DNA of 32,085 nucleotides from the NCBI GenBank assembly GCA_004335635.1, contig QAXH01004553.1:2923-35007 (forward strand), written 5' to 3'. This DNA comes from Chloromonas sp. AAM2 (Eukaryota; Chlorophyta; Chlorophyceae; Chlamydomonadales; Chlamydomonadaceae). Made by a program: the position numbers and the translations under genes. This document shows positions 1 to 10,400 of the stretch, one piece after another; positions within the stretch are counted from its first letter, which is position 1, and each line of letters begins with the position of its first letter. The notes below the pieces were generated by a model. That model saw only the letters and a program-made list of their open reading frames with translations, ran no database searches and was not told where the DNA came from.

Positions 1-1038
1 CCCATGTGGCCTAGCCACCTGAGCCTGTGTGTTCTGAGCAGGGCAGTAATGGCAGGTTGATGAGTTCTGGCGTAGAGGTCACTGGGTATAATATAACAGT
101 ATGCTCTCATCTCAACTCAGCCAACCCCCCCAACCAACTGAGATCTGAGACATCAAGCAGTCTGAACTTGGTGGTTACCACAGGTGGCGTGGAGCACTTG
201 GTGGCGTGTCACAGCACAGACTTTGTTGTTCACAGATATAACGTCCACTCTAACCCCAGTCGGATGTCCAGGTTAGATCACCCAACCCAACAGCTCCAGG
301 TTATCAACATTACGTTCAAGGCAGGCAGGTCCTTAGCAGCACCGTGTGGAACGCTTCCCCTTGCCTAGGTCAACAAGGTAAACAAGTGCTGGTGCGTTTG
401 TGTGCTGAGTATCAAGCTGTTCTAATCTCGATGATGAAACACTGCAACAGCGCTGCCTGGTTGAATCGAGTGGACGTTCTCGATCAATTCTTTGTACACA
501 GTACAGCTCAGACACCAGCAACAGGATAAAGTAAGTAGGAACTGGCAAAACAGCAGCAAGCACGGGGGTGAGATCAACGACGTAGTAAGGATCGCAACAT
601 CGTACCGACTATGACCGGGCTGATCTATGATGATCGCATTCGTCATTGACCTGAGAAATCGCAGGCATCCACGTGCGTTATGTTGCGAAGACTTGTATCT
701 CGCGTCTTTGCAGATCTACCATACCGTCAATGACGGCAGGACATCGGTCTCGGATTGCTGAGGTAGCAGCCGATGGCGAGGACATGAAGAACCCCACCTG
801 GCTTCTGAGGAGAGCGCAATCTACAGGAGGCGCCAGCAAAGATGCCCAAATGACGTGATGTGCCAGATGGCACCATCAGCACCCACGTGCACATTCGCGG
901 TCACCGGCTTGATTGAAAGTGAATTACAAATGTCGCGCTGCAACCAGAATGTAGTGGTTCAAACTGTCGTCCTGCTGGGGTTGAGCAGTGTCGGAAACCC
1001 TGATCAGATTTGCGGCAGTCAAGGCGTACGGAGCTGCG
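1..1038. other. Unassigned upstream region
   Basis: No exon here could be linked to a recognisable protein. A stretch after a good 3' splice-like site near 714 is open to about 855, but its translation resembles nothing I know and has no partner exon. The right part must hold the promoter and 5' UTR of the secreted phosphorylase-like gene starting at 1039. The left part may be the tail of a gene lying outside the window. Confidence 0.4.
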
Positions 1039-4000
1039 ATGGCAACTCACACCCTTCAAGGAGTCCTGGCTACCACAGGGCGCTCGGTTGTTTGGTGCCT
1101 GCTACTGGTTAGCTTGTGGTTCACTGGAGGGCTCGCATCCTCCAGGTAGGTATGCGCACTGAAGCACCCCCCATTAGGTAATTTCAATGATGGCTGTTGA
1201 AGGACAAGGACACTCAAATGCATCATTCAGCTGAGAGCAGCTGCGGATTGCAGCGCGACTGCAGCGATTGCTTGCCAGGCGCTGCGCGTATCTAGCAGAT
1301 CAAAGTAGAGTTGCACAAACTGATCCCGTACTTCGTTTGCTCGATCTTGCACTCATGGATCCAGCAAGGACTACCACCACTCAACCAGTACATGTGAGGC
1401 GTACCTGGGCACGTGCCTCGAAGGTCCGATTAGTGCCATTCTGACCGCCGACCCTGGAGAATTCTCGGGCACCCCAGAAGCACGGTACATCATTGCCAAC
1501 CTGAAGAAGCAACTGATCAAGCCAAGAAACACCACCGTCTGTGGAGGACTGTACTATGGCATGCTCATGGGACAGCCTACGCTGGTTGTTACTACAGGTA
1601 AACGCATGGTCTTTGTGTGTGAGACATCGCTTCTCGCCCTTTTCGCTTGGCCTGTGAAACCGCCCATAGGGGCAGTGTGTTTCACTCTTTTTCCGAAGGG
1701 CAGAGATCTCAGGCTGGCGCCACAAGCTGTGTAGCTGCGCAGGTCTGGAACTTGTTCTTCTGCCACTGCACAGCAGTAGATGCATCAGCTTTGAATGAAG
1801 CCCTGGTGCCGTTGCAAGGTTAGCTGCTGTCCTGTTCAAGCATTTTCACGCAAGTATGGGGATTCCACTGCGCCCAGATCTGGCTGTTTGCTTTCCCACA
1901 CCACGCCTTCAACACTAGTTTAGCCGTGTCGTCCGGGATTCTGATCTTCCGGGATGTGATCAAATTGGCAAACCATAGCTGTTCGATCTTCACTCAAACA
2001 GAAGACTGAGGCGAAATTATCGCCTGAGAACGTCTGGTTTTGTGTCTGTCATTCCCATGCACGCTGCTCAGCAAGCAGAGAAAGTCTTGAGGGTGCGTAC
2101 GCCTGGACAGCAGCTTTTGTAGCCTTGTTTTGATCCCTGGCTCTGTTACCCCGTCTCAGAGACATCTTGGAGGGACATTCGTGAGGCTCTTTCTACAACT
2201 ACGAGGCTGCAGCGCCTGATTTTCTTGTAACCAAATTCTGGAGCCATACTTTGACCAATGCAGCGTGTTCAATCGCTAGTTGATCCTGCGCATAGCAAAC
2301 CTCATCAGCTTCTTCGTGTGCTTCACTCACATGCAAAAGCCAAGGCAACAGACCTGCAAGCAATGTTGTAACCGATGACTCCTGTGCACGGCAGGTAACA
2401 AAACCTCCTTTTACACATGCTGCTCATTTGCAGGCATCGGGCCAACAATCGCTGGTCTCTGCACGTTGGAGATTGTGACTGCATGCGGACCGCTGATCAA
2501 GGAGATCATCTACTCCGGCACCAGCGGCTGGTCACCCCAGCTGGGAGGCGTGCTCAACCCACCCTGCAAAGCAGCAAACGCAAACAAGAAGATCAACAGG
2601 CAGGCACCACGGAGAAAGGCAGCTGTGATTTGGGGCAACTGGAAGATGGTGGTGACTTGGGTCTGTAGGCGTGCAAGACAGATCAAGTGCTGTTCATGTT
2701 CAACCTCGCGAGTCTGCAATGCCCCACTGATTGGTTGTTGATTCAGTGGTTGATAGCAGGCAACTTGCATCACTATGCCCGTCACACTCAAAGCTGCCCA
2801 AAGCGCAGTGCACCTCGTACTCAGGTTGAGCGCCAAGTAAACTGGGTATTAGTTTGCCAGTCCTGGGACAATTCCTGTCAGGTATCCAGTTCCACTCTGT
2901 GTGCTTTATTATGCTTTATCCAGGTAGTCTATTCTGCCTTGCTTACATGCGCAACATGCAAAGGCCCAGGCCAACATCCAATGCCCAGGCGCTTTTGTCC
3001 ATGTCAACCATCGGTCACCAAGCGGTCAACCATTCGCATGTAGAGTGTGAACACACTAAATACACATCCATTACAACACAATCTTGTTGGTCGGTGTGCC
3101 AATGAAGGTGCATCTGGGGGTGGCGTGAGCCATCTACACTGCTCAGTATGAAGCTTCCAATCTCTTCCTGTGTAGGCAAGATGTAGTTATGATGTCCGGA
3201 TGTCGTGGGCCACTGTAACCAAATCCTTCACCATGTGCCCCTGCAGGCTTGGTGACGTGTGCATCTCCCCCTTCTCCGTCAACTGGATGTGCAAGAAGTC
3301 CAGCTGGACGCAGCAGGCGGGCGGCTACCCCAACCAGTGCTACCGCCCGCCCGAGGTCAACTCGCCCAGCGCCTCCTTCCTCTACGGAGAGTGCCAGTTC
3401 TACAAAGACAATGTGGGCATCTGAACAACCAGCCAGGATCATTCCTTCCTGTGCCTGCAAGATGAATGCCTTTGGGCGCCGCTGCTGTAGTGCCTTCGTC
3501 TTACCAAACACAGCACAAGTACAGGTTGGCCGCGGACTGAAGCATGTCTTGCACAACACACTCCTTATGTACATCCTCGGCACACACTCTTGTTGAGAGC
3601 ACGGCTAGCCTAATGCAGCCCTCGAAAATCTGTCGTTCCTGTCAGAAGATGTCCCGTAGCACCGAGGCATGCTGGTCCTTTCAATGCAGCACATGTGTGT
3701 TCAACTGGCATGGCAGCACCGTGCGAGCCTTGGCACGCTGCTTGCCCGCAGATGGCTGCCAACCTGAGGCTGACAGACGAGCTGCTGTCGGTGGTGCGCG
3801 GCAGGGCCTTCCTGCAGCGCGCGCCCAAGGGCACTGCCAGGGTCGCAAGACTCAACCAGGCGTGAGCATACAGCACTGAAGTCCAGCAAGCAAACAACCA
3901 ACATAAACTACTTTTGGAAGCATTGGAAGGAACACATCAAGGACCATCTGGCAGAACTCACCCTATTTAATGACCAGCAGACCGCTCCATAACCAAGAGA

Positions 4001-5933
4001 CTTGAACCCTGGATGTCTGGGGTGCATATGGGAAGTCACATGCTTAATTCACCTTCAATGCTCGAGGGATTCTGAAGATCCCTTGGCACATGCGAAGTGT
4101 CCAAGGCAGGACTGAAGAGTAATGAACTGCCCTGCTGTCTTGATACTTTCTCAGGTACTGGGGCCTGATGGGCAACGCCACGGGCCTGACCTACTCTGTG
4201 CCCAGCGAGTCCAGTCCCCCCACGTACTATGACTACACGCAGTGCATGGAGCTGGATGGGCAGTTCTTCTACAGGTGGGGACCCAAAGCACAGGCTTCAG
4301 TGCAGTGTTTCACCTTCTGTGTGCTGGTTCTCTGCCCTCCAGAGGACGAGCTAGCACGCACGAAAAGGCACTGTGTACCCGCTGTCAATTCCAGTCAATG
4401 AAAGACCTCAAGAGCAAGAGCATTCCGAACACTGACGTACTCTAGTGAGCACCACCCGATAGCTTTGACTCAATCAAATGAGGGCTTGAGTCTTGATCAT
4501 GATAAGGGAAACGAAGTTGCAGTCGCGTGTATATGTTCCTACCAGTCATTAACAACATCAGCTGTTGCTGACAGTTATTTGCTAGCAGGCTGGTCGTCCT
4601 GAGGTGGTTTGTAAAGCTAATCTCGTGCCGTGCACATGGCATTGGATCCCGACCTGTCACAGCTGCTGTGCGTGTGGCCTGTGCGGTGTAACAGCTGTTG
4701 TGCGTGTGGCCTGTGCAGTGGCGCTCCCTGGGAGCTCAAGGCACGCGACTACGCCGCGGCGGTCATCACACTCGCGTTCAACAAGACCAGGACGGCAATG
4801 GACGTGGTGGCGGTGTCAGCCATGGAGGCTGTAGGAGTGGCAGGTGGGCATGGGGACATGTACTTGCGTTTTCTCGAGTGTTGTGAAGCGTTGAAGCATT
4901 GCCCGCTCTGAGGAAGAGTTCTGGCGCCCTTCTAAAAGAAAAGCTGTGATCCAAGAACTGAAAGCCTTCTTAGGGCCATGTGTACTTGCCCTGCCTGCCT
5001 TGTGTACTGCCTTGTGTACTGCCCTTTGTCTCGTTTGGGTTTACATTGGCATCATATCAGTACGTTTTCCGGGTGACCCTTGAATTTTATTAGCTCGGTA
5101 CTGGTTGTGTTGATGCTTGGCGCTGTCTGCACTGTTTGTGCTGTCTTGGCCGGACATGAGCTTTTGTCTGGCTGAGCTGCAGAGGCCATGGTGCGGTACC
5201 ACTCCCTGGCCAGCACCAAGCGGCTCATCCCCTACACTAACGTGCGCAGCCTATCCAACTGGCTGCACCAGCCCGTGAAGCAGGTGAGCAGCTCACTGCA
5301 ATCCCCGGACCGGGAAATGTGCCTATGCACACAGTCTCAGGCATGCAGGCCATTGCTGAGAGAACAACGCAAGGCACGCTGAGATACTGCAACACCTAAA
5401 AGTGTTCAGTCTCTGGCGAGTGGCTATACACACGGCTTTCCACCCCTGCATGCCAGAACGAACTCACCACATGATATAACGGGCAGGGCGGGGCAGAAAG
5501 CGGAAGCCTGCAAGCTTGCGCCACTGGTAATAATGTAAGAGGTGTGGTTATAAACATTGATGCAATCATGCAGTCATTAGTGTCTTGGATTCGCCAGAGC
5601 AAGCCTTCTACACTTGAACCAACGCATGTTTGCACCAGTTGGCCATTGAACTATCGCATACTGCATGCAGTTGTCTGCTTCAAATGACCTTGCGGCAGAA
5701 CAAAATGTACAAACAGAGATGTGCACGTGTACATGCAGACCAGTCCTGGTGTGTGGGAGGACGCCGAGGAGTTGCCCGAGGACTTTGCAACCGGCTACGG
5801 GTATGCCATCGCCACCGGGTCCTCCACGGTCCTGGCATTCTACCAAAGCCGCTGCCTGGCGGACGTGCGCATGGAACGCCTGCCCAAGACATTTGACTGC
5901 ACGTACAAGGTCGACTACACCGCGCCGGCATAA
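1039..5933 (+). CDS. Secreted nucleoside-phosphorylase-superfamily protein (bark storage protein-like)
   Basis: Nine exons: 1039-1145, 1365-1597, 2434-2599, 3247-3412, 3752-3861, 4155-4274, 4717+2 (4719)-4843, 5183-5283, 5739-5933. All phases match and give 440 aa; an alternative acceptor at 1388 (exon from 1389) gives 432 aa. Residues 1-35 form a signal peptide with a CLLLVSLWF core, so the product is probably secreted or vacuolar. Family hallmarks are the TTGIGPTIAG glycine loop (about 112-121), the LGDV motif (170-173), the SAMEAVGVA ribose-site motif (334-342) and IPYTNVRSLSN near 360. The superfamily cleaves or phosphorolyses nucleosides. Plant members include vegetative and bark storage proteins and MTA/SAH nucleosidases. 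The acidic residue normally before ME (Asp in nucleosidases, Glu in hexameric PNP) is Ala335, so catalysis on purines is doubtful. The second intron inside the domain (2600-3246) appears to use a GC donor. The family fold is well supported; substrate and exact role are unknown. Confidence 0.75.
2600..3246 (+). other. GC-AG intron in the phosphorylase-like gene
   Basis: Joining exon end 2599 to exon start 3247 restores the reading frame (KKINR to LGDV, as the family expects). The intron then begins GCAGGC and ends TGCAG. No GT donor in the right phase lies nearby. The donor is weaker than the GCAAGT seen at the other two GC introns in this window, so this is an inference from frame and homology. 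Confidence 0.55.
4659..4722 (+). repeat. 32-bp tandem duplication spanning a 3' splice site
   Basis: Two copies of a 32-bp unit, 4659-4690 and 4691-4722, differ at a few bases. The second copy carries the functional acceptor GTGCAG used by the exon starting at 4719. The first copy has GTGCGG at the same place, so its acceptor is dead. This looks like a small duplication of intron end plus exon edge. Confidence 0.7.
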
Positions 5934-7464
5934 TCGAAGCTCGCACAGTGCGTCATGTTGTGCAAGTGGAGAGCTCCAGTCAGAGGACCTGGTTTCATGC
6001 CTTGAGCTGGTGTTCTCTCCTTTTCAGTACACACCCTTGCCTGTCAACTGCCTCAACTGCCCAAACTGTCATAAGACACACTCGGTGACACTGCTACGGC
6101 GTCAGCAGCCAGCACTAATGCACAGAGCTCAGCCATACTCCAGTGCAGGATTTTGCCAAACACCGCTGCATTCTTGCTAATGTTGGACTTTCCGGCCGGC
6201 TGCTTCTTTGAGCAGCAGTGCTGCTGATCATACTAACATGAGGAAACCGCAGCGACTCTGCCTTTGCGAGCTTCCATACGTCAAGCCGTACAATCTCGGT
6301 GAAGTCATTTATTTGTGACCATGCCTATGTTCAGCGATCTCCTGTTATTGGTTTTATTTGAATAGGCGTGTTATTTTTGAGTGCACAACTTTGTCGGTTG
6401 GCTACCTTGTACCTGGAGCCCGTGATCTGGTCAGCATTCAAGCCTTGAGCACTGATACTGCCCGCAGGCAAGTGACCAGCTGTACAGAGCTGAACAACCC
6501 CACAGGTTTGAGTTTCTATAAGCCTTTGCATTTTCTGAATCTCTTTTTGCTGTTGCCTGGCTTGTAGCGTTGCTTCATGGGATTTCTCACCCAGCCATCG
6601 AAAGGCACGCTCTTGTATGTTCCCACCTGTTGTTTGGTCCTTCCTCCCTTCTGCTAGTGCTGCCATACTAGGCAATCCTGATTGAATTCACGTGCTTTGG
6701 CCTGTTGCATGACAATGGTACTCTTGCTCGAGCCTTTGAGATTTCACAATCGTTACTTGCCACGACACTGAGTGATTGGTGGCGATGACAGCAAGGTGTC
6801 TTGTTGCACTCTTTCTGCACAAATAATAAAGACAGCTGAAATAAATTTAAGCATATTGGTTTTTTTGTTGCCTGTGGACAAATTTTGATACACAAGTACC
6901 AGTAAATGGGACCAGTGACCCCTTGCTGCCCCAAGGTTTGGCCCTCGGTCCTTGCCATTACTTTTAGAACATCCCAGGCTTCATGAATCTCGAAGTATTA
7001 CGGCAAGTGGCATTCTGGTCAGACAGCAGCTGTTCTGAGTTCTGTGTACTGTTCCAAATCATCCCCGGTACTTGCACCTGGTTGTGGGCCGGTCCGTAAG
7101 CCCAGAACTGATTCGCTGCTTGCAGCACCAAAACCAGACACTGTCTACTCACAAACATGCTGGCAGTGATCCAATTTGGATTTTGAACCGGCTTGTCCAC
7201 TCCACCGGACCGCTAAACCTTTTCCGGCACTCATCAATCGTCAGTCCCAACGTGAGGCAGCGCTTTGGCTTGTTGACGAATACTTGATGTGCATAAAGCC
7301 AAATACTGTTTCTGACACAGAGAAAAGAGTGATGCAAGAGCCTGCATACTCGCATCCCCATGGCAGGACAGAATGACTTATATCAGCAGCAGGAAATCAA
7401 ACAGCTGAGGGTCTGTAGATGGTATGGCGCACCCTGGGGCACATGGTGACTTCTGAGACACAGG
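5934..7464. other. Intergenic region between genes 1 and 2
   Basis: About 1.5 kb with no supportable exon on either strand. It should contain the 3' UTR of the phosphorylase-like gene and the promoter of the OS-9-like gene. I found no clear TGTAA 3'-end signal. An A/T-rich patch lies near 6825-6870. Reading frames on the minus strand here have no splice partners or recognisable motifs. Confidence 0.4.
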
Positions 7465-10400
7465 ATGCACGCCAGGACCCTAGCCAGGCCGCTGCTTCTC
7501 TGCATATGGCTGGTCAGCGTGCTAGCACTTACGCCAGTCTATGATGAGACACTTTGGACCAAGCAATTGTGGAGGGAGCGTTGGAAGCTGGACAAGGCTC
7601 TCTTCACCAGTAACCCCTCAGATGACAATCCGACCCTAGTGTCAGCCTTCCCCAGTATCCGCGATACTGATTTAAACAGCCTTGATGGCCCTTATCCAAA
7701 GTCCATTCGGCGCTCCGGCAAGTGGGTACGCTAAGGAAGCTCCAAACACGCATTTAACGACAGAGATCCCGGGCGTCAGCAGCAAACCCTGCTCCTCCGG
7801 CCATCTTGTCCGTTGCAGGCCTGATGTCTTTGATGCTGAGGCGCTGGACGACCAGACGTTGTTGCAGCCTGCCTCTCAGGCAGTGCGCTGCACTGTGTGT
7901 CACAGTGAGTGCGTGTCCATCTACAGCCTGGGTGTCTCTGCAATCTGGCAATGCACTAAGCTGCCGCATGGCATGAGCAAAAGCTGGTGGCGTCTTAACT
8001 ACACGGAGGCTCCTCATGCATGCATATTGGTTTGTCCGTCTCATGTGCCCATGCAGCCCTAATGACAAGGGTTTGGCAGCGATTGGTGGTTGATTTGCTG
8101 AAGGGCGTGGTGGCTGCCCCAACAGCGGCTCAGTTTCTGCCCAAGTATCTCAGTGAGGCATGCGAGAAGGAGGTGCGCAGGGCAGCGGCAACACAGGCGC
8201 CAGTGCGCTTGGATGTGCTAAGTGAATCTGTAGATAGCCAGTCTGGCATTAGGGCGTCTAGCCCCAGCCTTTGCAACACCAGCCGCTGCAAACGCACGTA
8301 GCAATGCGCTGGCCTGGCATGACCCTTCCACCAGGGAGTTGCATCATGTCAGACCCTTCAGCCAGCGAAGCTGCACAGCAAGGAGGCGTTTGTCAAGTTG
8401 ATGACATGAAACGTGGCTACACATCAACGCAAACACGTCCGAACTTGGCTGCTGGGGTGCATAGGTAGCATTGGCCTATGCAACCTTGCAGTCATGGCGT
8501 AGTGTTTGAGCAAAGCTAGCCTGTCTGGCCTGCTGTGATTGGCTGCCAGCTGCACAGTCATGGTGATAGCAAGAGAGCAGTTGGCCAACATGCTCATTGT
8601 TTCACACGCTCTGCACAGGTGGTCAGTCTGCTTCAGCGCACAGTGATTTATCGCATGGAGATGGAGAATGACGCACACAGCATGACCTTCTTCGTGCTCA
8701 GGAAGCGCAAGCTGGGCACTGCACCTACGCAGTCGGAGCAGGCAGCAGTGCAACTCGCATGCAAGGTGACCGCTGGCTTGATAGCAGCAATCGGCACGAC
8801 ATCAGCAGCAGCAAACTGTTTGCAATACACCAGGACTTCTACGTGGGTCATGCATGCTAACGATCTTACATGACCCAGGCTGGGTTCAGTAGCAGGAGAT
8901 TTGTTGCCTGGTCAATGGTCAACGTGGTAACCCAGCAGACCCTACACACAGCCGATGTCGACTCCCAGGCAGTGCTGTCTGATTATGGTTAGCCATATGG
9001 CCAGCTTGCCCTCTGCCATACTGGGCACGCATTGGCATGGCTTGGAAAGAATACCAGCGGCTTGGCTGTGCTAGGTTTATGTGCATGATGTGCTGAGCAT
9101 GAGGGTGCATGATGTGCTGAGCATGAGGGTGCATGATGTGCTGAGCATGAGGGTGCATGATGTGCTTTGCTGCCAAGTACCAGGTACAGTTACAGCTGGC
9201 CAGGTGATCACATGCACACCAGTGCACTTGCTTTTGGTCGTGCAGGAGGTCCTAGCCAGCTCTCAGGCCGAATTGGCAGCCTTGCTTGAGAAGCAGCTGC
9301 TTGAATTCACGCGAGACTTGAACGCTCTGCTCAGCAAGCATGGCCTGCCAGACACCCCCCTGCCAGCCGGGGTGCAGGATGCAGCACAGCTGGCAGCACG
9401 GACGACCACAGGGAACGAGCAAGGAGCAGGAGCTGGTGTTGATACAGGCGGGACGGGACAGCAGGCAGCAGACAGCACAGCAGGTGGAGCAGCCGCTGCA
9501 GATGCAGCCGCTACTGGAGCAGCAGACGCAGCAGTAGCTGGAGCAGCAGCTGGAGCAGGTCAAGCAGCAGCAGGTGGGGCTGTGCCCGGGGGTCCTGCGT
9601 TGAATGGCATTGTAGAGAAGCTCCTGCGCGGCCTGGCTGCCCAGCTCAAGCGCGAGGGCATCATGTTACAGGAGATTGACGGGGTACCCAGTGAGGGGGG
9701 AGCTGCGGGAAGCAAGGGGGATGCGGAGGAAGACGAGTACATGGACCCGGAGGATGATGAAGATGGTGAGATGTGTAGAGGGGCTGCAGGGCCGGCACAC
9801 ATGCTAGATGCCAAGGGGTAGGTTGACAAGCAGAAGGGTTAAGGCGTGTGTAGGCGTGGCCGGGGTCAATAGGTTGGGCGAGGACCGAGGATGTTAGACT
9901 TGTTGAAATTGAGGCGTGATAGTGGCTGACAGGGTGCCTGAAAGCAGAGGGAGTGACGCAGGGGCAGCTTTCTTGGTGACTTGCAGCCGTGTGTGTTGCA
10001 CTTGCTGTGCACCTTTGCAGTCTCTGCGACGTTTGATTTTTCCTGTGCCCATCCTTTGGACTGCAGAGGTTGACTGCATTGACCTTCACCCCATGTGTGA
10101 GCAGTGGGCTAGGGACGGCGAATGCGACGCCAACCCCAACTACATGGTGGGCAACATCAGGCTCAAGGGGCACTGCCTCAGGGCGTGTGGGCTCTGCTCG
10201 CCTTCGGCAGCCAGACCGGAAGGTGAGGCGGTTGGTGCAGGGCGGTTGGTGCAGGGCGGTTGGTGCAGGGCGGTTGGTGCAGGGCCAAGGGTTGGTGTGA
10301 TGCAAGCCAAGCAATCGCTGAGCGCACCAGGTAGACCAACTAGTGGTCCAACAAGCAGCACGGGTGAAGGTTTACTGGATGTTGTAAGGACTTGGTGGCG

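Noticed and set aside
673..858. Possible terminal exon of an upstream gene
   Set aside because: A plausible acceptor precedes it, but the translation is unrecognised and no upstream exon is visible.
6331..6675. Minus-strand 114-codon frame with a coiled-coil-like Gln-rich stretch
   Set aside because: No splice partner, no family resemblance, and it lies in the expected 3' UTR and promoter interval.
8919..9227. Minus-strand frame with a HIMHPHAQ repeat
   Set aside because: It is the shadow of the 24-bp intronic minisatellite.
9252..9563. Minus-strand Cys/Ser-rich frame that looks like a cysteine-rich peptide
   Set aside because: It is the complement of the Ala/Gln/Gly-rich exon 5 of the OS-9-like gene, whose phases match on both sides.
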